From assembly GCA_029567505.1 (NCBI GenBank), contig JAKPXO010000270.1, positions 1-64,000 on the forward strand: 64,000 nucleotides of DNA. Direction: 5' to 3'. Positions 48,350 to 58,207 of this stretch are shown here, piece by piece. The DNA is from Acidobacteriota bacterium (lineage in GTDB: Bacteria > Acidobacteriota > Thermoanaerobaculia > UBA5066). A program made the translations under genes and the position numbers. Positions within the stretch are counted from its first letter, which is position 1. Each line of letters begins with the position of its first letter. Below the pieces are notes generated by a model, which was not told where the DNA came from, ran no database searches, and saw only the letters and a list, made by a program, of their open reading frames with translations.

Positions 48350-48376
48350 ATGAAAACGCCCCGGTGGGGCTTGAGT

Positions 48377-49565
48377 TCAGGCGGCGTTCTGCACGGTGAC
48401 CTCCAGGCCGAGGGCTTCGAGGCGACGAATGAGGCGCCACCGAGTTCCCGGTACGTCTGCCCGGTGGAGAGGATCTTGTAGACGATCACGAGCAGGGTGT
48501 GACCGACGGCTATCAGGGCCTTCTTCTTCGGCATGCGGCGGACGAGTCGCTTGTACTGGGCGGCGGGGTAGGTGTTCTTGGTGTGGGATGCGGCCCACGC
48601 GGCCTCGCACAGAGCCGCGCGCAGGTAGCGGGTAGCCGGGTTGGTTCGGGGGTTCCTGCGTTTGCCGGCCGACTCGTCATTTCCGGGACACATCCCCGCC
48701 CAGCTCGTCACGTGCCGGGTCGTGGGAAAGGCGGCCATGTTCACGCCCATCTCGAGATGATCGTCTGCGCCACGGAGGTCCCGATCCCCGGAATCGCTTC
48801 CAGCAGCTGCGGGGCCTTCGCTACGAAAGGGTCGGGGTCTCGCCGGATCTGTTCGTCGAGGCGCTGCTGTACCCGCTCCAGAGCCGCCTCCACCTCGTCG
48901 TAGCGCTTCAGCAGCTCGCCGAGCACCCATCGTTGGGTCTCCGTGAGCCGTCCTTCGAGGGCACGCTGCAGACTCGCCCTCTTCTCCGTCAAGCGTCCGC
49001 GGGCCAGATCCGCCAGAGCTTCCGTGTTCGTCTCCCCCCGCGAGATCTTCGTCAGCATCTCCCGTCCGGACATCCCCATCGTTCGAGAAGGCACCTGGCC
49101 GATCTTCACGTTCCCGCTCTCGGCCAGCTTCTCGATCCGGTTGCTCAGCGCCGTCTGTTCCCGCACCAGGCTCTCCCGATACCGCGTCAGCTCCCGAAGC
49201 GCCCGGATCGACGGCGGAGGAATGAAGCTCGGCTTCAGAAGCCCGTGCCTCAGGAGGTCCGCCAGCCGCTCGCAGTCGCGCACGTCCGTCTTCCGACCCC
49301 TGACCGCCTTGACGTGACGCGCGTTGGCCAGCATCACCTCCACGGCGTCCTCCAGCACGTTGAACACCGGCTTCCAGTACACACCCGTCGCCTCGATGGC
49401 CGCGTGCGTGCACCCCTCGTTCTCCAGCCACGCCCGCAACTCCAGAAGATCCTCCGTCATCGTCCCGAATGTCCGTATCGGCTTGCGCCCCTTCCGGATC
49501 ACGCACGCCACCACCGTCGCTGCGTGGACGTCCAGCCCGCAGCAGCACTCGTGGATCACTTCCAT
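48377..49565 (-). pseudogene. IS110-family transposase, disrupted by two frameshifts
   Basis: CGLDVHAATVVACV, AAIEATGVYWKPVFNVLE, KTDVRDCERLADLLRHGLL, LLEAIPGIGTSVAQTII (frame 1) then FPTTRHVTSWAGMCPGNDESAGKRR (frame 2) then WRLIRRLEALGLEVTVQNAA (frame 3). Confidence 0.88.
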
Positions 49566-49868
49566 CCGGCCTCCCTTCTGCTCGCCGGTGGGGACCCTCC
49601 TTCGTCCGAATCTGCCATGGGTGCTCTCCCTCACGGGAGGCAACAATCGACGGTACCTGCCGGGTCCCCGGACCACGCTGACCCGCGGGCTCTACCGCAC
49701 CACTGTCTTGTCGGTCTTCATACCGACCGCGTCCCTGTTCTCGTCCCCCTTTTCATCCTCGAGGGCGAGCCGAGGGATCATGTCCGCTGACCCCATCCTG
49801 CCCCTCCTGCTGGCCCCGTCCGGCCGGGAGCCGCATCGGGCCGCCCCGGACGGGGCGGCCCGATGGAC

Positions 49869-51296
49869 TCAGGGCTTCACGTCGACGACCGGGCCGAAGA
49901 GCTCGAGCTGCGGGCGGGCCTCCTTCGCGTCGCCCACGACGACGACGGTCTGGCTGCTCGAGAGGAAGTGCTTCCTCCCCGCCGCGCGGACGCCGTCGGC
50001 CGTCACGCCGTTCACCTTCGTCACGAACTCGCCGAGCGCCTCGGGCGGCAGGCCGTTGACCCAGTTGCGGGCGAGGGTCGAAGAGACGGCGTCCTGGATC
50101 TGGTTGCGGAGGAGGTAGAGCCCCGCCTGGTAGCGCTTCGCGCCGGCGAGCTCGTCGGCGGTCGGCGTCGTCGCGGCCATCCGGTCGAGCTCGTAGAAGA
50201 CCTCGAGGAGGGCCGCGCTCGTTACCTCGTTTCGGACGTCGGCCTGCACCTGGAGGAGGCTCCCGGCGCGGCGCGTCGCGAAGTCGCCCGAAGGGGAGTA
50301 GGTGTAGCCCTTCTCCTCGCGGATGTTCTGCACGAGGCGGCTCCCGAAGGCGTCGGCGTAGATGGTGTTCGCGACGAGGACGTCGTACCAGTCGGGGTCG
50401 CTCACCGCGGGGCCGGGGCGCCCCGAGACGATCGTCGACTGGACCGAGCCGGGACGGTCGAGGAGGAGGATCTCTCTCGCGCGCGCCGACGGCGATGGAG
50501 GCGTCGACGGGAGGGGCGCTCCCGACGCGGCCCAGCCGCCGAACGCCTTCACGACGGCGGCCTTCGCCGCCGCCTCGTCGAGGTCACCCGCCACGACGAG
50601 GAGCGCCCCGTCGGGGCGGAAGCGGCGCGCATGCTCGACGCGGAGGAGCGTCGGCGCGACCTTGCCGATCGTCTCGCGCGTCGGGGAGACGACGTGGTAC
50701 GGGTGGGCGCCGTAGACGGCCTTCGCGAAGGCCTTGCCCGCGAGGTATTCGGGGTTCGCCTCCTGCGCGTCGAGCTCCTGGAGCGCGTTCTCCTTCGCGA
50801 GCTCCACCTCGGCGGGCGAGAAGGCGGGGCTTCGGGTGACGTCGGCCAGGAGGTCGAGGAGTGCCGGGAGGCCCGACGCGAGGGCGCTCCCGCGGAGGTA
50901 GAAGGCGTCGGCCGCGGCCGCGACGGAGAGGTCGCCACCGATGGCCTGGAGCTCCTCGGCGATCCCGCGCGCGGATCGCCTCGCCGTTCCCTCCTTCATC
51001 GTCGCGGCGAGGAGGCCGGCGACGCCCTCCATCCCGGCCGGGTCGACGGCCGAGCCGCCACGGACCGCGAGGACGGCGGAGACCTTCGGGAAACCAGGGC
51101 GCTTCACGAGCCAGACGGTGAGGCCGTTCGGAAGGGTCGACTTCGCGAGCGCGGGGACGGGGAGCGGCTTGTCGGCGCCGTAGGGCGGGAGGTCCTTCGG
51201 GAGCGGGGCCGGCTCGCCCGCGCGGGCGGCGGGGGCGACGAACGTGGCGGCGAAGAGGACGGCGCAGGAGGCGGCGAGGACGGCGCGCTTCTTCAC
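49869..51296 (-). CDS. M16 family peptidase-like protein lacking the HxxEH zinc motif (inactive partner)
   Basis: GVAGLLAATMKEG replaces HxxEH; NIREEKGYTYSPSGDFATRRAGS present. Confidence 0.9.
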   Translation of the reverse strand: MKKRAVLAASCAVLFAATFVAPAARAGEPAPLPKDLPPYGADKPLPVPALAKSTLPNGLTVWLVKRPGFPKVSAVLAVRGGSAVDPAGMEGVAGLLAATMKEGTARRSARGIAEELQAIGGDLSVAAAADAFYLRGSALASGLPALLDLLADVTRSPAFSPAEVELAKENALQELDAQEANPEYLAGKAFAKAVYGAHPYHVVSPTRETIGKVAPTLLRVEHARRFRPDGALLVVAGDLDEAAAKAAVVKAFGGWAASGAPLPSTPPSPSARAREILLLDRPGSVQSTIVSGRPGPAVSDPDWYDVLVANTIYADAFGSRLVQNIREEKGYTYSPSGDFATRRAGSLLQVQADVRNEVTSAALLEVFYELDRMAATTPTADELAGAKRYQAGLYLLRNQIQDAVSSTLARNWVNGLPPEALGEFVTKVNGVTADGVRAAGRKHFLSSSQTVVVVGDAKEARPQLELFGPVVDVKP

Positions 51297-51307
51297 GGTG
51301 GACCTCC

Positions 51308-52732
51308 TCACTTCCCCGCCTCGGCGGGCACGGCGGACGCCGGCGCGGGGGAGGCGGGCGCCGGCGGGGCGGGACGGCGGTCGACGACGACGCGGTTCGG
51401 AGCCGTGAGCCAGGTCGAGGCGACGCGCGCGACGTCGGCCCGCGTCACGGCGGCGAGCTTCCCCGGAATCGCGTTCACGCTCGCGGCGTCCCCGGTGAAG
51501 AGCTGCGTAAGGGAGAGGGCGACGGCCCTGTCCATCGGCATCTCGAGCTGAGCGTAGAGGTCGGAGACCATCATCGTCTTCGTCCGCTCCAGCTCGGCGG
51601 CGGTCACCTCGCCGCGGGCGACCTTCGCGATCTCCTCGTCGATCGCCGCGACGACGGCCTTCGCCGTCGTGTCGGGCTTGTAGAGGCCGAAGAGCGTCAG
51701 GAGCGTGGGCCCCTCGTAGGTCCACGGGTCGCCGAGCGGCCAGTTCACGCCGCCTTCGACGCCGAGGAGGAGCTCCTTCCCCTTCACGAGGCCCTGGTAG
51801 AGGCGCGAGGCCTCGCCGCCCGCGAGGAGGCTGGCAAGGACGGCGGTCGGAACGTCGTCCGGCGTCCCGCGCGAGGGGAGTTTCCACCCCACCGCCACGG
51901 CGGGGACGTTCGCGAGCGGGTCGGTCTGCTCGACGAGCCGCTCTTTCGTGTTGGGCTTCTCGTCGACGTCGGGCTTCGCGGGGGTGGCGCGCGCCGGGAT
52001 CGCCCCGAAGTACTTCTCCACCTTCGCGAAGGCCTCCTCGGCGGAGACGTCGCCGACGATGGCGAGGACGGCGTTGTTCGGGCCGTAGTAGGTCTCGAAG
52101 AAGGTCTTCACGTCGGCGGGGGTCGCCGCGTCGAGGTCCGCGAACGAGCCGTAGCCGTCGTGCGCGTTCTCCCACTTCGAGAACGCGGCGGCGGCGACGT
52201 CCGTCCAGAAGAAGAGCCCGTAAGGGCGGTTCTTCACGTTGACGCGGATCTCCTCCTTGACGACGTCCTTCTGGTTCTGGAGGTTCTTCTCGGAGAAGTC
52301 GAGCATCTTCATCCGGTCGGCCTCGAGCCAGAGGATCGCGTCGAGGGCCGACACCGGGGCGCTCACGATGTAGTTCGTGTAGTCGTACCGGGTAGAGCCG
52401 TTGTTGATGCCGCCCCCCGACTCGATGACCCGGTCGTAGGTTCCCTTCGGGGCGTTCGGGGTCCCCTGGAACATCATGTGCTCGAAGAGGTGGGCGAAGC
52501 CGGTCCGCCCCTTCGGCTCGAGGCGGAAGCCGATCCGGTAGACGACGCAGAGGCCGAAGGTCGGGGACGATCGGTCCTCCGAGACGACGACCGTCAGGCC
52601 GTTGGGCAGCTTCCTCACGGCCGTCGGGATGCGCCAGCCGGCGGCCTTCGGGGCGGCGGCGGCGGGAAGGGCGAAGGCCAGGACCGCCGCGGCGGCCCCG
52701 AGAATGCGGAGGCGTCCGGAACGGGATCTCAT
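51308..52732 (-). CDS. M16 family zinc peptidase (catalytic)
   Basis: GFAHLFEHMMFQGTPNAPKGTYDRVIESGGG contains HxxEH. Confidence 0.94.
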   Translation of the reverse strand: MRSRSGRLRILGAAAAVLAFALPAAAAPKAAGWRIPTAVRKLPNGLTVVVSEDRSSPTFGLCVVYRIGFRLEPKGRTGFAHLFEHMMFQGTPNAPKGTYDRVIESGGGINNGSTRYDYTNYIVSAPVSALDAILWLEADRMKMLDFSEKNLQNQKDVVKEEIRVNVKNRPYGLFFWTDVAAAAFSKWENAHDGYGSFADLDAATPADVKTFFETYYGPNNAVLAIVGDVSAEEAFAKVEKYFGAIPARATPAKPDVDEKPNTKERLVEQTDPLANVPAVAVGWKLPSRGTPDDVPTAVLASLLAGGEASRLYQGLVKGKELLLGVEGGVNWPLGDPWTYEGPTLLTLFGLYKPDTTAKAVVAAIDEEIAKVARGEVTAAELERTKTMMVSDLYAQLEMPMDRAVALSLTQLFTGDAASVNAIPGKLAAVTRADVARVASTWLTAPNRVVVDRRPAPPAPASPAPASAVPAEAGK

Positions 52733-52897
52733 CGTTCCTCCTTGCTTGGGAAGCCCACGGTAATCCCATACGCGCCCGGCCCCGCTCGGGTTCCAGCGGA
52801 GGAACGGGAGGACGGGATGGGGTGTGCGAGAATCCGCCGGCGCGGCGCCGCCGCGCGGTTCTTTGAGCGACTGGCAGCCCTGCGCTTCGGGCTGCCG

Positions 52898-53001
52898 GCA
52901 TGAAGAGAGGCGGAGAGAGCACCGGCTCGACGACCCGCCCGCCAGACCGTAGTCCCTGCGGTGGCAACGCCGGCCCGATCCTCCCGGATCGGGAGCCATG
53001 C
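52898..53001 (+). ncRNA. SAM-I-clan-like riboswitch upstream of metK
   Basis: GCATG..CATGC P1; GAAGAGAGGCGGAGAGA; GGCTCGACGACCCG; CCGCCAGACCG..CGGTGGCAACGCC; P4 CCCGATCC-TCCC-GGATCGGG; metK follows. Confidence 0.72.
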
Positions 53002-53174
53002 GCGATCGAAGCGTGACCTGCATCGTCGAAAGGACGCTCCTGAACGGATCCGGCACGTCCCAGGAACCGGCATCTCGATGTTGCGACGGAGTTTCGCGGG
53101 GGCGCGTCCAGCCACGCCCCGCCGCGGCGCCGTGCGCCCGACAGACCAACCGAGACCATCGAAAGGAGATCCGC

Positions 53175-54296
53175 ATGGCCAGCGAAACCAACTTCCTCCT
53201 GACCTCCGAGTCCGTCACAGAGGGGCACCCCGACAAGGTCTGCGACCTGATCGCCGACGCGGTCCTCGACGCGAACATCGGCCCCGACGCGAACGCGCGC
53301 GTCGCCTGCGAGGTCCTCTGCAAGAAGGACAAGGTCGTCCTCGCCGGCGAGATCACCTCGAAGGCGGGCCTGAAGAAGGCCGACTACGAGGGCCTCGTCC
53401 GCAGCGTCGTTGAGGGGATCGGCTACGTCGACCCGGCCGAGGCCTTCAACGCGAAGGGCGTGAAGGTCCTCAACTTCCTGACCCGCCAATCGAAGGAGAT
53501 CGGCGGCGCCGTGAAGAAGGCGACGGACGCGAAAAAGAAGGACCAGGGGGCCGGCGACCAGGGGATCATGTTCGGCTACGCGACCACGGAGACGGACGAG
53601 CTCCTCCCGCTCCCGATCGTCCTCGCGCACGCCCTCACCCGCGGCCTCTCCGAGGCGCGGCGCAACTTCGTGCCGTGGCTCCGCCCCGACGGCAAGTCGC
53701 AGGTGACCGTCCGCTACGAGGGGGGCGTCCCGGTGCAGGTCGAGTCGGTCCTCGTCTCGACGCAGCACGCCGAGGGCGTGACCCGCGAGGAGATCGCCGA
53801 GTGGGTCGCGAGGGAGCTCGCGCCGAAGGCCCTCGGGAAGTGGCACCGCGACGGCATCCGCTTCATCGCGAACCCCTCGGGCTCGTTCGTCCTCGGCGGG
53901 CCGACGGCCGACGCTGGCGTCACGGGGCGGAAGATCATCGTCGACAGCTACGGCGGCGCGGCCCGGCACGGCGGCGGCGCCTGGAGCGGCAAGGACCCTT
54001 CGAAGGTCGACCGGAGCGGCGCCTACTTCTGCCGCTGGGCCGCCCGGCAGGTCGTGAAGGCAGGGCTCGCCCGGCGCGCCGAGATCCAGGTCTCCTACGC
54101 GATCGGCGAGGCGAAGCCGATGTCGGTGACGGTCGAAACGTTCGGGACGGGCGACGCGAAGGCCGCGGCGGCTCTCGTCTCCTCGTTCGACTTCCGCCCC
54201 GCCGCGATCAGCGAGAGGCTGGACCTCCGGCGACCCTTCTACACGAAGACGACGAACTACGGCCACTTCAAGGCCGGGCTCCCCTGGGAGGCGTGA
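53175..54296 (+). CDS. metK: S-adenosylmethionine synthetase
   Basis: FLLTSESVTEGHPDKVCDLIADAVLD, GAGDQGIMFGYA, GRKIIVDSYGGAARHGGGAWSGKDPSKVDRSGAY. Confidence 0.98.
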   Translation: MASETNFLLTSESVTEGHPDKVCDLIADAVLDANIGPDANARVACEVLCKKDKVVLAGEITSKAGLKKADYEGLVRSVVEGIGYVDPAEAFNAKGVKVLNFLTRQSKEIGGAVKKATDAKKKDQGAGDQGIMFGYATTETDELLPLPIVLAHALTRGLSEARRNFVPWLRPDGKSQVTVRYEGGVPVQVESVLVSTQHAEGVTREEIAEWVARELAPKALGKWHRDGIRFIANPSGSFVLGGPTADAGVTGRKIIVDSYGGAARHGGGAWSGKDPSKVDRSGAYFCRWAARQVVKAGLARRAEIQVSYAIGEAKPMSVTVETFGTGDAKAAAALVSSFDFRPAAISERLDLRRPFYTKTTNYGHFKAGLPWEA

Positions 54297-54308
54297 TCAC
54301 GTCCTGAC

Positions 54309-54352
54309 GTGGCAGGCCGCGGCGCCCCACCCGGGCGCGTCGCGGCCTGCCG
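54309..54352 (+). terminator. Strong GC hairpin after metK (no clear T tract)
   Basis: GGCAGGCCGCGGCG..CGTCGCGGCCTGCC. Confidence 0.45.
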
Positions 54353-54418
54353 AGCCTCCCCCCGGCGGAAGGCCTGCGGAGGAGACGGCCCCGCGGCCCC
54401 GGGCGCTACCATGCCCGC

Positions 54419-55408
54419 ATGGCCGTGAAGGACAGGCCCCTGTTCCGACGGATCCTGGAGTTCGACGACCTCCTCCGGCGGCGGCGCGTCGTGAACACGA
54501 CGACCCTCTCCACGCGCTGGAAGACCTCCACGAAGACCGTCCAGCGCTTCGTCGCCTTCATGCGCGACGAAATGGACGCCCCGATCGTCTTCGACAGGAA
54601 GAGCGGCTCGTTCCGCTACTCCGACCCCGCCTGGCACCTCCCCTGGATCCCCGTCGAAGGGCCCGGCCTCTTCGCGATCGGCGTCGCCGCCAAGGTGCTC
54701 CAGCTCTACGAGGGGACGCCCGTCGCCGAGGGGCTCCGCGAGGCGTTCGAGCGCCTCTCCGACGTGATGCCGCCGGAGATCCGCGTCAGCCCCGGCGCGT
54801 TCGTCGAGCGACTCTACATCCACCCGCAGCCGATCCGCCTCGTCGACCCGGCCGTCTGGAACGCCGTGGCGACGGCGATCCGCGAGAAGACGGTCCTCGC
54901 CGTCCGCTACCAGAAGCCCTCCGGCGAGACGAGCGCGCGGCGGCTCGCGCCGTACGGCCTCGTCCTCGCGGCGGGCGACTGGCTCGTCGCCGCACAGGAC
55001 CGCGACGACGACCCCGGAGTCGTGAAGACGTTCTACGTCTCGCGCATCCGCGGCGCCGAGACGACCCCCGAGCCGTTCTCCGTCCCCCGCGACTTCGACC
55101 TGAAGCGCCACTTCGGCGAGACGATCGGGATCTTCGTCGGGAAGGAGCCGTTCCGCTTCCGGGTCCGCTTCGCGAAGGGGATGGCGGCGTGGGTCGCCGA
55201 GGTCCGCTGGCACCCCAGGCAGAAGCTGACGCCGCTCCCTTCCGGGGAGATCGAGCTCGAGCTGCCGGCCGGATCGCTCTTCGAGGCGCGCCGATTCGTC
55301 CTCTCGTTCGGGAGGGACGCCCTCGCCCTCTCGCCCCCCGAGCTCGTCGCGGCGCTGCGCGGCGAGACGGAGGAGATGGCCGCGGCGTACCGGGGCGCGA
55401 AGGGCTGA
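54419..55408 (+). CDS. WYL domain-containing transcriptional regulator
   Basis: N-terminal HTH (TTLSTRWKTSTKTVQRFVAFMRDE), WYL-like LAPYGLVLAAGDWLVAAQDRD...KTFYVSRI. Confidence 0.88.
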   Translation: MAVKDRPLFRRILEFDDLLRRRRVVNTTTLSTRWKTSTKTVQRFVAFMRDEMDAPIVFDRKSGSFRYSDPAWHLPWIPVEGPGLFAIGVAAKVLQLYEGTPVAEGLREAFERLSDVMPPEIRVSPGAFVERLYIHPQPIRLVDPAVWNAVATAIREKTVLAVRYQKPSGETSARRLAPYGLVLAAGDWLVAAQDRDDDPGVVKTFYVSRIRGAETTPEPFSVPRDFDLKRHFGETIGIFVGKEPFRFRVRFAKGMAAWVAEVRWHPRQKLTPLPSGEIELELPAGSLFEARRFVLSFGRDALALSPPELVAALRGETEEMAAAYRGAKG

Positions 55409-55528
55409 GGGAGGCGACCCGGGAGGCGCGCGTCCGCGGCGCCCTCCCGGGTCGCGGGACGCCCGCGGATCGACCCGACCGCCGGGCGCCCCGGCAACCT
55501 CCAAAGGGGCGCGCCGTACCATCCCGGC

Positions 55529-57076
55529 ATGCCCGACAGGGAGCTCCGGCCGGCCGCGCCCCCCGCCTGGGGCCTCCTCCTCGCGATCGCCGGAGCGAGG
55601 CTCGCGCTCCACGCGGCCCTCGCGGACCGCTACGGCTACTTCCGGGACGAGCTCTACTTCCTCGACTGCGGGCGGCACCTAACCTGGGGCTACGTCGACG
55701 CGGCCCCGGCGATCGGCCTCTACGCGAAACTCGCGCTCCTCCTCGGCGGCTCGCTCCCGGCCCTCCGGCTCCTCGCCGGGCTCGCCGGAGCCGGCGTCGT
55801 CCTCCTCACCGGCCTTCTCGCGTGGCGGCTCGGCGGGAGCCGGGCCGCGCAGGGGCTCGCGGCCGTCGCGGCGCTTGCGACGCCGATCTTCCTCGCGATC
55901 GCCTCCCTCTTCTCGATGAACGTCGTCGAGCCTCTCTTCTGGACGGGCTGCGCGATCGTCCTCGTCCGCCTCGCCAACGGCGCCTCCCCGCGCCTCTGGC
56001 TCCTCCTCGGCCTCCTCGCCGGGCTCGGCCTGCTCAACAAGCACTCGACGGCGTTCTTCGGCGTCGCGGTCGCGGCGGGGATCCTCCTCTCGCCCGCGCG
56101 CCGCGCCCTGGCGACGCCCTGGCCGTGGGCCGGCGCCGGCGTCGCGCTCCTCGTCTTCCTCCCGAACCTCCTCTGGCAGGCGACGAACGGCTTCCCGACG
56201 CTCGAGGACCTCCGCAACGTCGCCCGCACCGGGAAGAACGTCGTCCTCGGCCCCGGCGAGTTCGTCCTGACGCAGGTGCTCCAGCAGGGGCCGCACCTCC
56301 TGCCCCTCTGGCTCGGCGGCCTCGCGTGGCTCCTCCTCGCGCGAGGAGGCCGCTACCGCGCGCTCGGCGCGGCGTTCGCCGTCTTTTTCGTCCTGATGTT
56401 CGCGATGAAGGCGAAGGGGTACTACCTGACTCCGATCTTCCCGATCGTGATCGCGGCAGGAGCCGTCGGCCTCGACGAGGCGCTCGCGCGGTCGCGGCGC
56501 CTCGCAGGCCGGGCTTGGCCGCGCCTCGCGGCCACGGCGTGGTGCGTCCTCCTCACGCTCCCCGCGGCGCCGATGGTCCTCCCGCTCCTCGACCCGCCCG
56601 TGTTCGTCGACTACACGCGGCGCCTCGGCTTCACGCCGCCGAGGGCCGAGGTCGCGCACGAGGGGCCGCTCCCGCAGATGTTCGGAGACCAGCACGGCTG
56701 GCCGGAGCTCGTCACGGAGGTCGCGAGGGTCTGGAATGGCCTGACGCCCGAGGAGCGCGCCCGCGGCGCGATCTTCGCGAACAACTACGGCGAGGCCGGA
56801 GCGATCAACCTCCTCGGGCCGGCGCAGGGCCTCCCGCGCGCGATCTCCGCCCACCAGAACCACTTCTTTTGGGGACCCCGCGGCTTCCGCGGCGACGTCC
56901 TCGTCGTCCTCCAGGACGACCGCGTGAGCCTCGAGCGGCTCTGCTCGTCCGTAGAGGAGGCCGGCCGACACGCCCACCCGTGGGGGATGGCGGAGGAGAA
57001 CGGGCCGATCTGGGTCTGCCGCGGCCTGAAGACGCCGCTTCAGGAGCTCTGGCCCCGCCTGAAGCACTGGAACTGA
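55529..57076 (+). CDS. GT39-family glycosyltransferase (ArnT/PMT-like)
   Basis: YGYFRDELYFLDCGRHLTWGYVDAAP; multiple TMs; AMKAKGYYLTPIFPIVIAAGA. Confidence 0.93.
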   Translation: MPDRELRPAAPPAWGLLLAIAGARLALHAALADRYGYFRDELYFLDCGRHLTWGYVDAAPAIGLYAKLALLLGGSLPALRLLAGLAGAGVVLLTGLLAWRLGGSRAAQGLAAVAALATPIFLAIASLFSMNVVEPLFWTGCAIVLVRLANGASPRLWLLLGLLAGLGLLNKHSTAFFGVAVAAGILLSPARRALATPWPWAGAGVALLVFLPNLLWQATNGFPTLEDLRNVARTGKNVVLGPGEFVLTQVLQQGPHLLPLWLGGLAWLLLARGGRYRALGAAFAVFFVLMFAMKAKGYYLTPIFPIVIAAGAVGLDEALARSRRLAGRAWPRLAATAWCVLLTLPAAPMVLPLLDPPVFVDYTRRLGFTPPRAEVAHEGPLPQMFGDQHGWPELVTEVARVWNGLTPEERARGAIFANNYGEAGAINLLGPAQGLPRAISAHQNHFFWGPRGFRGDVLVVLQDDRVSLERLCSSVEEAGRHAHPWGMAEENGPIWVCRGLKTPLQELWPRLKHWN

Positions 57077-57162
57077 GCACCGGCCGTGCGGCCCGGGAGA
57101 CCTGCTAAGGTGCGCGACGCGCCAAGCGACCCAGCGAGAGGACTTCCGGCTTCGGATCACGT

Positions 57163-58197
57163 ATGAGCAGCATCCTCGTCACCGGCGGCGCCGGTTTCAT
57201 CGGTTCCCACACAACGCTCGAGCTCCTTCGGACCGGGCACGACGTCGTCGTCCTCGACAGCCTCGTCAACTCCCGGCGCGAGGCCGTCGACCGCGTCGGC
57301 GCCCTGGCCGGGCGCGAGGTCCCGTTCGTCGAGGCCGACGTCCGCGACCGCGCGGCCCTCGACGCGCATTTCGCGCGGCACCCGGTCCGGGCCGTGATCC
57401 ACTTCGCCGGCCTGAAGGCCGTCGGGGAATCCGTCGAGAAGCCGCTCGCCTACTGGGACGTGAACGTCTGCGGGAGCGTGGCGCTCCTCGACGCGATGAA
57501 GCAGGCCGGCGTCAAGACGCTCGTCTTCAGCTCCTCGGCGACGGTCTACGGCGACCCGGCGTCCGTGCCGATCCCCGAGGACGCCCCGGTCGGCACGCCG
57601 TCGAACCCGTACGGCCGGACGAAGCTCGTCGTCGAGCAGCTCCTCGCCGATGTCTTCGCGTCGGACCCGGAGTGGAGGATCGCCCGGCTGCGCTACTTCA
57701 ACCCGGTCGGGGCCGACGCGAGCGGGCGGATCGGAGAGGACCCGCGGGGCCTCCCGAACAACCTCATGCCCTACGTCGCGCAGGTCGCGGTCGGCCGCCG
57801 GGAGGCGCTGTCGGTCTTCGGCGACGACTATCCGACGCCGGACGGGACCGGCGTCCGCGACTACATCCACGTCACCGACCTCGCGGTCGGCCACCTCGCC
57901 GCCCTCGCGAAGCTCGAGGAAGGGCCCGGCCTTCGGACCTGGAACCTCGGCACGGGCCGAGGCTTCAGCGTCCTCGAGGTCGTCCGGGCGTTCGAGGAGG
58001 CCTCGGGCCGGAAGGTCCCGTTCCGGGTGCTCCCGCGCCGGCCCGGCGACATCGCCCGCTGCTGGGCCGACCCGACGAAGGCGAAGCGGGAGCTCGGGTG
58101 GAAGGCGACGCGCGGCCTTGCCGAGATGTGCGCCGACGCCTGGCGCTGGCAGTCGGAGAACCCCGACGGCTACGTCGCGTCGGACGAGAAGGACTGA
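57163..58197 (+). CDS. galE: UDP-glucose 4-epimerase
   Basis: [42 protein letters not shown]. Confidence 0.96.
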   Translation: MSSILVTGGAGFIGSHTTLELLRTGHDVVVLDSLVNSRREAVDRVGALAGREVPFVEADVRDRAALDAHFARHPVRAVIHFAGLKAVGESVEKPLAYWDVNVCGSVALLDAMKQAGVKTLVFSSSATVYGDPASVPIPEDAPVGTPSNPYGRTKLVVEQLLADVFASDPEWRIARLRYFNPVGADASGRIGEDPRGLPNNLMPYVAQVAVGRREALSVFGDDYPTPDGTGVRDYIHVTDLAVGHLAALAKLEEGPGLRTWNLGTGRGFSVLEVVRAFEEASGRKVPFRVLPRRPGDIARCWADPTKAKRELGWKATRGLAEMCADAWRWQSENPDGYVASDEKD

Positions 58198-58207
58198 GGA
58201 GGAACGG

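Larger units (their letters stand above)
48300..49860 (-). mobile_element. IS110-family insertion sequence remnant (approximate limits)
   Basis: Transposase pseudogene plus a long non-coding 5' flank; exact ends not determined. Confidence 0.6.

Noticed and set aside
49869-54266. 1465-aa minus-strand ORF
   Set aside because: Only its C-terminal part (49869-51296) is a real M16 protein; the rest is antisense to metK or out of frame with the catalytic M16 gene
54419-55408. WYL regulator as marker of a defence system
   Set aside because: Neighbours are metK and polysaccharide genes; no nuclease, helicase or cas genes adjacent
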